Source: Neisseriaceae bacterium ESL0693
GTDB taxonomy: Bacteria; Pseudomonadota; Gammaproteobacteria; Burkholderiales; Neisseriaceae
Direction of reading: 5' to 3'
NCBI GenBank assembly: GCA_029433475.1
Contig: JAQTIE010000010.1
Coordinates: forward strand, 1-62,073
Length of the DNA: 62,073 bases
In this document: positions 1-9,021 of the stretch, piece after piece
Layout: each line of letters begins with the position of its first letter
Numbering within the stretch: position 1 is the first letter of the stretch
Translations under genes and position numbers: made by a program
Notes under the pieces: generated by a model
What the model saw: only the letters and a program-made list of their open reading frames with translations
Database searches by the model: none
What the model was told of the DNA's origin: nothing

Positions 1-78
1 CTGCAAACGTTGTCGCCGATGAAATTGCAGCGGGTGAGGCAGCTGTTGCAGCAGTATTTACAGGTTAGTCAGAGCTAG
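1..78 (+). CDS. C-terminal end of an unidentified protein (partial)
   Basis: Frame 1 is open from the first base to a TAG stop at 76-78 and encodes about 25 residues ending in a basic, glutamine-rich helix-like tail (RVRQLLQQYLQ). The rest of the gene lies outside the window. A strong terminator hairpin follows 33 bases after the stop on the same strand, which supports a real gene end. The fragment is too short to assign a family. Confidence 0.5.
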   Translation: MQTLSPMKLQRVRQLLQQYLQVSQS

Positions 79-110
79 CCCCTGCCCTGCTTCTTTAATC
101 CTAACCCCTA

Positions 111-158
111 CCCTGTCTGAGGCAAAAACTGATTTGCCTCAGACGGGGTATTTTGTTT
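111..158 (+). terminator. Rho-independent terminator of the partial first gene
   Basis: A 16-bp stem (left arm 111-126, right arm 133-148, one G-T pair) closes a 6-base loop and is followed by a T-rich run at 150-158. It ends the plus-strand gene. The stem could also help end the minus-strand cyd transcript, because the convergent cydX stop is at 175. Confidence 0.8.
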
Positions 159-174
159 TCAAAAGGCAGCCGGC

Positions 175-279
175 TCAAAGCTCTTCAGTATTGTTATCCA
201 GATACTCACCCCATATGGCGGTGACAATAGCCAGCAATACGGCAAAACCAATACCCAGACACCAGGCAAAGTACCACAT
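175..279 (-). CDS. cydX: Cytochrome bd oxidase small subunit CydX
   Basis: This 34-residue ORF begins MWYFAWCLG, the hallmark start of CydX (E. coli begins MWYFAWILG). It continues as one transmembrane helix of about 20 residues and ends in a polar acidic tail. It starts 36 bases after the cydB stop with an AGGAGC ribosome binding site 5 bases before ATG. CydX is known to stabilise the CydAB haems. It closes the cydABX operon on the minus strand. The identification rests on the N-terminal motif, size and position, which agree fully. Confidence 0.93.
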   Translation of the reverse strand: MWYFAWCLGIGFAVLLAIVTAIWGEYLDNNTEEL

Positions 280-315
280 AGATAGCTCCTTATCGTTTGC
301 GTTTTTGCTTATGGA

Positions 316-1464
316 TTAATAAATATTGTGATCATTGTCTTTAATGAATTTCGGTGTAATTTTGCCGCGTAAAACGTGATAGCACCAGCTGGTATAAGTA
401 ACGATCAGTGGAATGAAAATCACAGAAACAATCAGCATGACCAGCAAGGTTCGTTTACTGGAGCTGGCGTCCCAGATGATTAGGCTGGAGCGCGGATCAA
501 TCGATGAGGGCAACAAAAAGGGAAATAATGCGATGCCGGCGGTCAGCACAATACAGGCCATTCCTGCGGCAGAGCACCAGAAAGCGCAATGATTTTTATT
601 GGCTTTGGCCAATAGCCATGCGCCCAGAAGGCTGACATAAGCTAAAAATGGCACCAGTATCAATATGGGATAGAGATAATAGTTGCGCATCCATAAGCCG
701 GGCGCGGTGTACACTTCTTTCAATAGCGGATCAGACATGGCATTTGGCTGGTAACTGCCTTCAATCAGCCCATAGCCGAAAATGTCCTGGGTGATGAATA
801 CACCGGCAAAGGTAAAGGCGCTCAGGCATACGACTAGTGCCAGGGCGGCAGCTTTTCGTACCCGTTGCTGTATCTGCCCATCGGTGCGGACATTCAGATA
901 AATAGCGCCATGAAACACCATCATGCTGATGGACACCAAACCACAGATCAGGGCAAAGGGATTTAATAATTGCCAGAAACTGCCATAATAAAATGAGCGT
1001 AATTCATCATTAAACTGAAAAGGCAGTCCCAGAAACAGGTTGCCGAAGGCAACGCCGAAAATAACCGGCGGAATAAAGCTGCCGATAAAAATGCCCCAAT
1101 CCCAGCTTTGGCGCCAGCGCGGGTTATGAATTTTACTGCGGTAGTCAAAGCCCACTGGCCGGAAAAACAACGCCCATAAAACCGCCATCATCGCCCAGTA
1201 AAAACCGGAGAATGCAGTGGCATACACCATCGGCCAGGCGGCAAAAATGGACGCGCCGCCAGTGATAAACCATACCTGATTACCATCCCAGTGCGGGGCA
1301 ACTGTATTGATTAAGGTACGGCGTTCGGTATCGGTTTTGGCCACGAAAGGCAGTAATGTACCCATGCCCATGTCTTGGCCGTCCATGATGGCAAAACCAA
1401 TCAGCAAAATGCCCAGTAATGCCCACCAGATCAATCTTAAAACTGAATAATCAATCCATTGCAT
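316..1464 (-). CDS. cydB: Cytochrome bd ubiquinol oxidase subunit II
   Basis: This 382-residue polytopic membrane protein has the CydB N-terminus (IWWALLGILLIGFAIMDG) and the conserved VAPHWDGNQVW segment. It forms the heterodimer with CydA in the inner membrane and oxidises quinol while reducing oxygen to water with high affinity. The length matches the family (about 380). It starts 30 bases after cydA and is followed by cydX. The ATG at 1462-1464 is preceded by AGGAGC, the same ribosome binding sequence used by cydA and cydX. Confidence 0.97.
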   Translation of the reverse strand: MQWIDYSVLRLIWWALLGILLIGFAIMDGQDMGMGTLLPFVAKTDTERRTLINTVAPHWDGNQVWFITGGASIFAAWPMVYATAFSGFYWAMMAVLWALFFRPVGFDYRSKIHNPRWRQSWDWGIFIGSFIPPVIFGVAFGNLFLGLPFQFNDELRSFYYGSFWQLLNPFALICGLVSISMMVFHGAIYLNVRTDGQIQQRVRKAAALALVVCLSAFTFAGVFITQDIFGYGLIEGSYQPNAMSDPLLKEVYTAPGLWMRNYYLYPILILVPFLAYVSLLGAWLLAKANKNHCAFWCSAAGMACIVLTAGIALFPFLLPSSIDPRSSLIIWDASSSKRTLLVMLIVSVIFIPLIVTYTSWCYHVLRGKITPKFIKDNDHNIY

Positions 1465-1494
1465 GTTTATGCTCCTATTGTCTGTTGTGTTGCA

Positions 1495-3045
1495 TCAGGC
1501 TGCATCATGAGGTTCATTTGCATACCGGCCAGTACCGAGCATGCCCGGGCCTTGGCGGGAAAAGCGGATCATCAGATAAATTTCGATGATAAAAAAGAGG
1601 GTATAAAATGCGGCAAAGCCAAAAATCGAGCCCCAGAGTGACGCAGTGCTTAAAGAAGAGGCAGATAAACCGGTGGGCAATACGCCATAAACGGTCCAGG
1701 GCTGGCGGCCATATTCTGCCACCAGCCACCCGGCCTCACACGCCAGCCACGGCAACGGCAGGCTGAAAAGGGCGAATTTCAGCAACCAGCGTTTTTTTAT
1801 CAGGGCGTTGGTGATGGAGGCATAAAACGCCAGAATAAATAACAATAGCATGATAAAACCACACAACACCATCAGGCGGAAACTCCAAAACATCGGCCAG
1901 ACTTTGGGGATGGTATCGCGTGCGGCTCTTTCAATATCGGCAGTGGTGGCTTTACGCACATCAGGTACATAGGATTTCAGCAACAGGCCAAAACCCAGAT
2001 CATGCCCATATTGCTGTAATTGCGCCTGTGCCTGGCTATCGTTGCGGTTACGGCGCAAAGTTTCCAATGCAATCACGGCTTCTTTGCCGCGCTCAATACG
2101 GCCGATGTTTTCAGCAATAATCTGTTTGATGCCCGGAATCTGTGTATCGAGTGAACGGGTGCCGATAATACCCATTACCCAGGGAATCTGAATGGCAAAA
2201 TCATTTTTCATGTTTTTCTGATCGGGTATGGCCACCAGATTAAATGAAGCGGGCGCGGGTTCGGTTTCCCACATGGCTTCCAGTGTGGCCATTTTGGTTT
2301 GTTGTGAGCGTCCGACGGTATAGCCAGATTCATCACCCAAGACAATTACTGACAATACGGAAGCGATACCAAAAGCGGCAGCAATGCGAAAGCTTTTTCG
2401 GGCAAAATCGACGTCCTGCCGGCGTAACAGATACCAGGCTGAAATCGCCATCACAAAAATGGAACCGGTCACATAGGAGGCTGAAACGGTATGCACAAAT
2501 TTATTCTGCGCCACGGTATTCAATACCAGTTCACCGAAACTGGACATTTCCATGCGCATGGTGGCAAAGTTGAAATGTGCACCTACCGGATCCTGCATCC
2601 AGCCATTGGCGATCAGAATCCACAAGGCAGAGATATTGGCACCCAGTGCCATCAGTATGGTAGCGGTCAAATGCGCCGGACGGCTTAGCCGGTTCCAGCC
2701 AAAGAAAAACAAACCGGCAAAGGTGGATTCAAGAAAAAATGCCGCCAGTCCTTCAATCGCCAGCGGCGCGCCGAAAATATCGCCCACATAATGGGAATAA
2801 TAAGCCCAGTTGGTACCGAACTGAAATTCCATGGTGATGCCGGTGGTTACCCCAAGGGCAAAATTAATGCCAAACAACTTGCCCCAGAATTGGGTCATGT
2901 CTTTATAGATTTCCTTACCTGTCAGCACATACACGCTTTCCATGATGACTAAAATCCACGCCATGCCTATGGATAAAGGTACAAACAGAAAGTGATACAG
3001 TGCCACCAGTGCAAACTGTAATCGCGACAATTCCACTAAATCCAT
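1495..3045 (-). CDS. cydA: Cytochrome bd ubiquinol oxidase subunit I
   Basis: This 516-residue subunit carries haems b558, b595 and d. The family-defining histidine after LQFALVALYH, the second haem histidine in the FVHTVSASYVTG segment, the methionine ligand in FWSFRLMVLCG and the GRQPW quinol-site motif are all visible. The stretch between about residues 250 and 380 is a long Q-loop of E. coli type. The open frame extends 15 codons further upstream, but the ATG at 3045 is chosen because AGGAGC lies just before it and the protein then starts MDLVELSRLQ, as in relatives. It is the first gene of cydABX and is separated from cydC by a 365-base promoter region. Confidence 0.97.
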   Translation of the reverse strand: MDLVELSRLQFALVALYHFLFVPLSIGMAWILVIMESVYVLTGKEIYKDMTQFWGKLFGINFALGVTTGITMEFQFGTNWAYYSHYVGDIFGAPLAIEGLAAFFLESTFAGLFFFGWNRLSRPAHLTATILMALGANISALWILIANGWMQDPVGAHFNFATMRMEMSSFGELVLNTVAQNKFVHTVSASYVTGSIFVMAISAWYLLRRQDVDFARKSFRIAAAFGIASVLSVIVLGDESGYTVGRSQQTKMATLEAMWETEPAPASFNLVAIPDQKNMKNDFAIQIPWVMGIIGTRSLDTQIPGIKQIIAENIGRIERGKEAVIALETLRRNRNDSQAQAQLQQYGHDLGFGLLLKSYVPDVRKATTADIERAARDTIPKVWPMFWSFRLMVLCGFIMLLLFILAFYASITNALIKKRWLLKFALFSLPLPWLACEAGWLVAEYGRQPWTVYGVLPTGLSASSLSTASLWGSIFGFAAFYTLFFIIEIYLMIRFSRQGPGMLGTGRYANEPHDAA

Positions 3046-3410
3046 GATATCAGCTCCTAGTAAATAACCGCCTGTATGGATACAGATCACCGATAATAAT
3101 CATTGACGTGTTGATCAACCATTTCTTCACATAGATATGATCTTTTATCTCATTGATTATTCTCCACGGCTTTTTCATTATCTTTATGCCTAATAATTCA
3201 AATTCAGGTAAAATTAAATCTATTAATGAATAACATAGCATTACATACTATAGAAATAACCCTATATCCGGAAAAACTGAATATTTTGATCTATCAATCA
3301 ACCCAAGAAGCCGTTTCAAATATTATGTTTAATGAAACAGATCATTTATTCTGTTGGATAGGTATAATTATGCATTTGTTTTTTAAAATTATTTAAGACA
3401 AAACCATTGA
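3046..3410. promoter_or_regulatory. cydA upstream regulatory region
   Basis: This AT-rich gap between cydC and cydA has no credible gene. It should hold the cydABX promoter. Two imperfect TTGAT/ATCAA-like pairs lie at 3102-3117 and 3286-3301, but their half-sites are six bases apart. FNR boxes require four, so I do not call them FNR sites. Oxygen control by ArcA or FNR would be expected for this operon but is not demonstrated by the sequence. Confidence 0.4.
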
Positions 3411-5072
3411 TTACAGTATCAGTGTGCTGATGGGTAAATCATCGGGTAAAGGCTGATGGCTGACCAGTACCAATAGGCCATGTTGCTGCTGTCTGACCAG
3501 CATATGCGCCAGCTCATCTGCTGTCTGGTCATCCAGCCCGGCAAAGGGTTCATCCAGCAGCATCAGGGCATAAGGTTTTAACAGCAATCGCGCCAGGGCA
3601 ATCCGTCTGGCTTGTCCACCGGAAACCGCGCAGCCATATTCACCTAATGGCGTATGCAGTTGCTGCGGCTGTGCCCGTGCCCAATCGGCCAATGCCACCC
3701 AGTCAAGCACTTGCCATAATTGATCATCAGTGGCCTTGGCCAGCCCCAGACGTAAATTTTCAGCCAGCGTCAGATCAAAAATATCGGGCTCTTGTGCCAG
3801 ATAAGCCAGCTGGCCTTGCCATTGCCAGTGTGTCATCGGATAACCCAAACATTCAAAACTGCCCTGCTGTAGCGGTATTTCTCCTGCCAAAGCCGCCAGT
3901 AAGGTTGATTTGCCCACACCCGAAGCACCCTGAATCAATAACACTTCGCCACTTTTCAGGCTAAAACTGAGATCGGTTATGCCATTAACCGCACCGGCAT
4001 GGCATACGGACACATGCTTTGCCTGTAATTCGATGTGCGCCGGTAAAGGAGCAGCCATGGCATCGGTCATGGTGGCGGCGGATTCGGGCGCAATCAAAGC
4101 ATTCAGACGCTGGCAGGCAGCTGAGCATAAACCATATACCGTCACCTGCCGGCCGACACTCAGAATCAATTCACTCAGCCCCAGTAAGGCCAGAAACAAG
4201 GCCAGAAGCCAGGCGGCTGAAAGCTTTTGTGACTGCATCAAGCCGGCACCGCACCAGAGTAATAATCCCGCGGCAATGATCAGGCAGCTTTGCTGTGCCA
4301 GCACAATGCGGTCACAAAATCGTTGCTGCTGATGCTGATCGGTCAGATAGTTGTCATCAGTGTGATTGAACCGGTGCACAAACCGCGGCCATTGCTGCCA
4401 TTGCACCAGCGCAGTTAAAGCCGATAACGGCATCAGTAACGCCTGCCGGCGCTCTTCGGCCATACTGACTTGGTGCAATCCCCAGCGCCGGCCATACCAG
4501 ACACCCCAGCCGGGCAGCATAAAGGCCGCCACCAGACAAGGCATGGATATCATACTGGCGGCCGGTAATCCCATGCTTAGCCACAGCAACAGCATAAACA
4601 CCAGCACACTGCCCACCACCCAGCCAAACGGCAATAGCATATTCAATGGCCAGCCGTTAAGTAAGTCAATATCACTGGTCAGCCGGTGCATCTGCGATAC
4701 GGAGGCCGGCGCATCATGGTGTCTGTGTGCCAGACGGGCAAAGAGGCCACTACGCAAATCCGCCAATAACGACAACACCGCATCATGGGCAGTAAGGCGC
4801 TCACCATAGCGCCCCGCGGTGCGGCCAATGGCCAAAAAGCGAATCACACCGGCCGGTATCAGATAGTTAAAGGTATAGGCAGTACTCAGACTGACGATGC
4901 CGGCCACCGCGGCAGCGGTAATAAACCAGCCGGCCAGTGCCAGTAAAGCCACGCCGGCCAGTGCGGTCAGAAATCCCAGTAACCAGGCCAGTAACCAGAC
5001 TTTACGGCGACTGGACATCAGACGCGATAAACGCAGCTGATCTTGTTGCCAGAGTGTATCAGCAGGTTTCAT
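3411..5072 (-). CDS. cydC: Glutathione/cysteine ABC exporter subunit CydC
   Basis: This 553-residue half-transporter has six predicted membrane segments (about residues 28-320) followed by an ATPase domain. Walker A is GASGVGKST, the signature is VSGGQARRIALAR and Walker B is LMLLDEPFAGLD. CydDC exports reduced thiols to the periplasm, and haem insertion into cytochrome bd depends on it. It overlaps the end of cydD by 14 bases, which indicates translational coupling. It lies directly before cydA, so the assembly transporter and its client oxidase are neighbours. Confidence 0.93.
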   Translation of the reverse strand: MKPADTLWQQDQLRLSRLMSSRRKVWLLAWLLGFLTALAGVALLALAGWFITAAAVAGIVSLSTAYTFNYLIPAGVIRFLAIGRTAGRYGERLTAHDAVLSLLADLRSGLFARLAHRHHDAPASVSQMHRLTSDIDLLNGWPLNMLLPFGWVVGSVLVFMLLLWLSMGLPAASMISMPCLVAAFMLPGWGVWYGRRWGLHQVSMAEERRQALLMPLSALTALVQWQQWPRFVHRFNHTDDNYLTDQHQQQRFCDRIVLAQQSCLIIAAGLLLWCGAGLMQSQKLSAAWLLALFLALLGLSELILSVGRQVTVYGLCSAACQRLNALIAPESAATMTDAMAAPLPAHIELQAKHVSVCHAGAVNGITDLSFSLKSGEVLLIQGASGVGKSTLLAALAGEIPLQQGSFECLGYPMTHWQWQGQLAYLAQEPDIFDLTLAENLRLGLAKATDDQLWQVLDWVALADWARAQPQQLHTPLGEYGCAVSGGQARRIALARLLLKPYALMLLDEPFAGLDDQTADELAHMLVRQQQHGLLVLVSHQPLPDDLPISTLIL

Positions 5073-6774
5073 CGGGCTTATCCTCTATCGCAGTTAAGGT
5101 TATCGTCCGGTCTGTCCAATCAGCCAGATCATGATCATGGCACACCAAAATCACTGTTTTGCCACGGCTAAGCCTTTCAATCAGCCGCATTACGTCTTTT
5201 GCAGTCTTTGCATCAAGATGGGCAGTGGGCTCATCCAGTAGCCATAATGGTGCCGGCCGCAATAGCATTTGTGCCAATGCCAGCCGCTGCAACTGGCCGC
5301 CAGAGAGCCCGATACCGCGCTCGGCCAAAGACGTATGCCATGTGTGCGGTAATGCCGCCACCAATGGCCATAGCCCTACCTGCATCAATACTGCATAGAG
5401 CTCTTGATCTGTGGCCTGAGGTTGCGCCAGACGCAGGTTTTCAGCGATGGTTAAGGGTAAGAGCGGCGGCGTTTGCGCCAGATAAGCCATAAACTGGCGC
5501 ACAAAAGCACTATTCAGCTTTTGATAGGATAAATGATCCAGATAAAGTCTGCCCGTAAACGGCGCAAAACCAAGTAATGCCTGCAAGAGACTGGATTTAC
5601 CGCTACCGCTGCGGCCAGACAGCAAAATGCGCTCACCCGCCGCCACTTTGAAACTGACCGGTGCCAGACGCATTCGCCCGCCTAATGCCATCATGCCAAG
5701 CTGATCGGCCTCAATGGCCGGCGCGTGTTGCAGCCGGTAATCTAACGAGCCTTCCTTATGCGGTGTCGGCGTGGTTAAGAGCTGATTAATGGCATCGGCG
5801 GCAGCTTCGGCGCTGGCTTTGGCATGGTAATCCGCACCCAGCTGGCGCAAAGGTGCATAAAATTCAGGCGCCAGTAATAAAATCAGTAAAGCACCCTGAT
5901 AAGGCACCGGCACCATGCCCATGTTCCACGGCAGAACGCCGAGTAAGCCCAGCCCCAGATACACCGCCACCAAGGCAATGGCCAGCGCGGAAAACAACTC
6001 TAAAATGGCGGTGGATAGAAACGCCAGTTTTAATACCTGCATGGTACGACGGCGATATTGCTGTGTGGCCTGATCTACAGCCTCTTGTGCCTGATTCAGC
6101 GCTCCTAAGCGGCGCAGGGTGGCTAAGCCGCGCAATAAATCCAGAAAACGGCCACTTAAACGCGCTAAAGCGGCAAACTGCGCCCGGCTTTTGCGGGCGG
6201 CAGCCTCACCCACCAGAATCATAAATACAGGCACCAAGGGCGCGGTCAGTAAAAGCAGTATGGCCGCCAGAGGGCTGTAGCAGGCGGTGACCACCACTAT
6301 CAGTAATGGCATCATCACTGCTATTTTCTGCTGGATGACATAGTGCACAATATAGCCATCCAGTGCGTCCACCTGATCGAGAATCAGGCTGGACAGTGCA
6401 CCATCATGCCCCAGATGCCGGCGTGCTTCGCCAAGATCGGCCAGCGTCTGAATCAGCTTCAGCCGCAGATTAGCGCGAATGGCGATACTTGCCTGTGCCA
6501 ACTGCTGATTTTTGATATATTCCAGCCACGGTCTGGCTGCCCAGCACAAGAGCAAATAAGGCAAAATCTGTATGAGATGAGATAAAACCGGCTGACCATT
6601 GAGCCAACCGGCAAAAAGCCACGCCAATAAGCCATTTTGCAGCACCAGCAACACCCCTTGCCCGATCGCCAGCGCATACGCCAGCCGCAGGCGAGGCCGC
6701 TGTGGCTGTAACCATGTCTGTAAAACAAGTCTGGATTTCGGAGGGTTGGCTTGAGTGGGCACAATGCTGACCAT
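5059..6774 (-). CDS. cydD: Glutathione/cysteine ABC exporter subunit CydD
   Basis: This 571-residue half-transporter has an N-terminal exporter membrane domain and a C-terminal ATPase. Walker A is SGRSGSGKSS, the signature is LSGGQLQRLALAQ and Walker B is LWLLDEPTAHLD. It partners CydC. The start at 6774 has no clear Shine-Dalgarno sequence. A perfect inverted repeat begins three bases before the ATG, which could control translation or bind a repressor. Confidence 0.92.
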   Translation of the reverse strand: MVSIVPTQANPPKSRLVLQTWLQPQRPRLRLAYALAIGQGVLLVLQNGLLAWLFAGWLNGQPVLSHLIQILPYLLLCWAARPWLEYIKNQQLAQASIAIRANLRLKLIQTLADLGEARRHLGHDGALSSLILDQVDALDGYIVHYVIQQKIAVMMPLLIVVVTACYSPLAAILLLLTAPLVPVFMILVGEAAARKSRAQFAALARLSGRFLDLLRGLATLRRLGALNQAQEAVDQATQQYRRRTMQVLKLAFLSTAILELFSALAIALVAVYLGLGLLGVLPWNMGMVPVPYQGALLILLLAPEFYAPLRQLGADYHAKASAEAAADAINQLLTTPTPHKEGSLDYRLQHAPAIEADQLGMMALGGRMRLAPVSFKVAAGERILLSGRSGSGKSSLLQALLGFAPFTGRLYLDHLSYQKLNSAFVRQFMAYLAQTPPLLPLTIAENLRLAQPQATDQELYAVLMQVGLWPLVAALPHTWHTSLAERGIGLSGGQLQRLALAQMLLRPAPLWLLDEPTAHLDAKTAKDVMRLIERLSRGKTVILVCHDHDLADWTDRTITLTAIEDKPDETC

Positions 6775-6777
6775 GAT

Positions 6778-6798
6778 GGTAACTTTTCATAAGTTACC
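6778..6798 (-). promoter_or_regulatory. Inverted repeat at the cydD start
   Basis: Arms GGTAACTT (6778-6785) and AAGTTACC (6791-6798) are perfect complements around a 5-base loop. The repeat occupies the place where the cydD ribosome binding site should be. It may be a protein operator or an RNA hairpin that hides the initiation region. No regulator can be named from the sequence. Confidence 0.55.
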
Positions 6799-6883
6799 AG
6801 ATTATAGAACACGGCACCATAGCCAGACTCTTGTTTTAACAATCATTTCACCATGAAAAAAAGAGGCTTTATTGTGTCCGGAT

Positions 6884-7798
6884 TCAGACATCGGTTGTTA
6901 TGATCGATAAACAACCGGTCTTGGGCATTTGCCATTGTCCGGTCGCCCAGAGCAAAAGTTCTGAAACATGATCTACCGCTGGCGCTTCACCCAGCCCCAG
7001 ATAGCGCAATACCTGACGCAGTAATGCCTCACGCTGCGCTTCATTCAAAGCCGGCGCATGGGTCTGTTTTGACCATTTCTGCCCTAATGCATTGGTCAAT
7101 AAAGGCAAATGGGCATACATTGGTACGGTATAACCCAGTTGTTGTTGTAAATAAATCTGCCGCGGTGTAGACAGTAATAAATCCTGCCCGCGCACCACAT
7201 GATTTACTCCCTGTTCAGCATCATCAACCACCACCGCCAATTGGTATGCCCAGAAACCATCAGCGCGGCGCAGCACAAAATCACCCACCTGCCGCGCCAG
7301 ATTCTGCTGTTGGCCGCTCACCACCGCATCGGTAAAAGCAATCATCTGATCCGGCACACGAATGCGCCAGGCCGGTATTTTATCAGGTGTTTCTGCTGGC
7401 TTAGCCTGCGCACAATGACCACTGTAAATCGCACCATCTATGCCCTGCCCGCGTGCCTCTGTCAGCACGGTTTTACGACTGCAATAACACGGATAGACCT
7501 GATGATTCTGTTGCAGCCGCGACAATGCCGCCTGATATAAATCATGCCGCCGGCTTTGATACACCACCTCACCATCCCAATACAGACCGAAATGCTCCAG
7601 CGTTCGTAAAATGGCATCGGCAGCACCGGCCACTTCGCGCGGCGGATCCAAATCTTCCATCCGCACCAGCCAGCGCCCTTGATGATGGCGCGCATCCAGA
7701 AATGAAGCCACTGCCGTCAGCAGTGAGCCAATATGTAATTTTCCGGTCGGACTGGGGGCAAACCGCCCGACATAACCCTTTGTCTGTGTATTATTCAT
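6884..7798 (-). CDS. gluQ: Glutamyl-Q tRNA(Asp) synthetase
   Basis: This is a truncated glutamyl-tRNA synthetase paralogue of about 304 residues. It keeps the catalytic domain ([13 protein letters not shown] for the HIGH motif, GQKWSKQT for the KMSKS-like loop, and zinc-site cysteines in YPCYCSRK) but lacks the anticodon-binding domain. The family attaches glutamate to queuosine at position 34 of tRNA-Asp. The frame can be extended to a GTG at 7825. I prefer the ATG at 7798 because the protein then starts close to the conserved GRFAPSPTG. It is divergent from tsaB. Confidence 0.92.
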   Translation of the reverse strand: MNNTQTKGYVGRFAPSPTGKLHIGSLLTAVASFLDARHHQGRWLVRMEDLDPPREVAGAADAILRTLEHFGLYWDGEVVYQSRRHDLYQAALSRLQQNHQVYPCYCSRKTVLTEARGQGIDGAIYSGHCAQAKPAETPDKIPAWRIRVPDQMIAFTDAVVSGQQQNLARQVGDFVLRRADGFWAYQLAVVVDDAEQGVNHVVRGQDLLLSTPRQIYLQQQLGYTVPMYAHLPLLTNALGQKWSKQTHAPALNEAQREALLRQVLRYLGLGEAPAVDHVSELLLWATGQWQMPKTGCLSIITTDV

Positions 7799-7851
7799 GA
7801 ATGCCTTTGCTGCCTTCTTCACCACCGTTTACCTGCCGCTAAAGCGCGCGT

Positions 7852-7883
7852 TTGATTCAAATACCGTCAATACACGGTATAAT
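7852..7883 (+). promoter_or_regulatory. Probable tsaB operon promoter with inverted repeat
   Basis: A perfect -10 hexamer TATAAT lies at 7878-7883, 36 bases before the tsaB ATG. Upstream TTCAAA (7856-7861) gives a 16-base spacing as a weak -35. The -10 is overlapped by a 7-bp inverted repeat, ATACCGT at 7861-7867 and ACGGTAT at 7874-7880, which could be an operator. Confidence 0.5.
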
Positions 7884-7918
7884 AAAAAACTTATTTTACC
7901 CTGAAGCCAGCTTACCTC

Positions 7919-8596
7919 ATGCAGCCTGATTCACGTTTATTGATTATTGATACCAGTACTTCATTTTTATCACTGGGCTTACACCAAGAGGGTGAAACCG
8001 TGTGTGTTTATGAAGCAGCCGGCACGCGGCAATCTGAACTCATTTTACCCGCCATTGATCAACTGCTGCATAAGGCCAGCCTGACACTGACTGATCTTGA
8101 TGCCATCGTTTATGCTCAGGGGCCCGGTGCATTTACCGGCTTACGCATTGGTCTGGGCGTTGCCCACGGTCTGGCCATGCCGTTTGCACTGCCCTTGATC
8201 GGCATTCCCTGTCTGGATGCCGTTGCCGCTTTAGCCCCTGACGAGCCTTGCGTACTGGCAGCCACCGATGCGCGCATGAATGAATTATTTTATGCCTGGT
8301 ACGACACCAGAATTCAGCAACGCCTCAGCGATGATCAGGTGGCACCGGCCAGCCAGATTCAGCTACCTGAGGGGCAGACTCATGGCGTGGGCGTGGGGAA
8401 TGCCTTTGCTTTAGACATCACCTTGCCGGTACAAGGTAAAAACATTATGCCCACTGCCCGGCAATATGCTGATCTGGCTCTGTCTGGCCGCTATGCCGCC
8501 AAGCCTGCCGCCGAAGCCGGTTTATTGTATGTCCGCAATAAAATTGCCCTGACTGCCAGCGAGCAGGCGGCACGGCGGCAACAGGCCGGCGCATGA
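7919..8596 (+). CDS. tsaB: tRNA threonylcarbamoyladenosine biosynthesis protein TsaB
   Basis: This 225-residue ASKHA-fold protein carries the family signature GPGAFTGLRIGLG and the N-terminal LLIIDTSTS. TsaB is the partner of TsaD in making t6A37 on ANN-decoding tRNAs. The stop overlaps the rimI start by four bases (ATGA type), so tsaB, rimI and the next gene form an operon. The tsaB-rimI pairing is common in proteobacteria. Confidence 0.95.
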   Translation: MQPDSRLLIIDTSTSFLSLGLHQEGETVCVYEAAGTRQSELILPAIDQLLHKASLTLTDLDAIVYAQGPGAFTGLRIGLGVAHGLAMPFALPLIGIPCLDAVAALAPDEPCVLAATDARMNELFYAWYDTRIQQRLSDDQVAPASQIQLPEGQTHGVGVGNAFALDITLPVQGKNIMPTARQYADLALSGRYAAKPAAEAGLLYVRNKIALTASEQAARRQQAGA

Positions 8597-9021
8597 ATAT
8601 CCGGCTGGCCACCCAGGCCGATATACCTGCCCTGAGCCAGTTGGAAACCCTATGTCAGCCGGCTCCGTGGTCAGCCAGTATGCTGACACAGGCACTGACT
8701 GCTCCCAGCCAGATCTGGGTTGGCCTTATCGAACATAAAATAGTGACTATGCTGGTGTGGCAAACCATCCTTGATGAAGCAGAAATCCATTTACTCAACA
8801 CCCACCCTGAATACCAGCGCATGGGTTACGCCAGTTTAATGTTGCGCCATGTGTTTACTGAAGCGGCCAGTCAGCGGCTGAGCCGATTATTGCTCGAAGT
8901 GCGCGCCGGTAATCTGGCGGCGCAGGCGTTGTACCTGCAACATGGTTTTCAGGTCTGTGGCCGCCGTAAGCACTATTATGCCGGTGTGGAAGATGCCCTG
9001 ATTCTGGAGAAAATATGTTAG
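8593..9021 (+). CDS. rimI: Ribosomal protein S18 N-terminal acetyltransferase
   Basis: This 142-residue GNAT protein has the acetyl-CoA loop in the form YQRMGYAS and the RimI-like LLEVRAGNLAAQALYLQHGF segment. It starts within the tsaB stop and overlaps the next gene by seven bases. The RimI assignment rests on size, the motif and linkage to tsaB. Confidence 0.9.
   Translation: MNIRLATQADIPALSQLETLCQPAPWSASMLTQALTAPSQIWVGLIEHKIVTMLVWQTILDEAEIHLLNTHPEYQRMGYASLMLRHVFTEAASQRLSRLLLEVRAGNLAAQALYLQHGFQVCGRRKHYYAGVEDALILEKIC

Noticed and set aside
3102-3301. FNR boxes before cydA
   Set aside because: TTGAT and ATCAA half-sites occur at 3102 and 3286 but are six bases apart. FNR needs four. The same wrong spacing occurs at 47573, so these are probably chance AT-rich matches.
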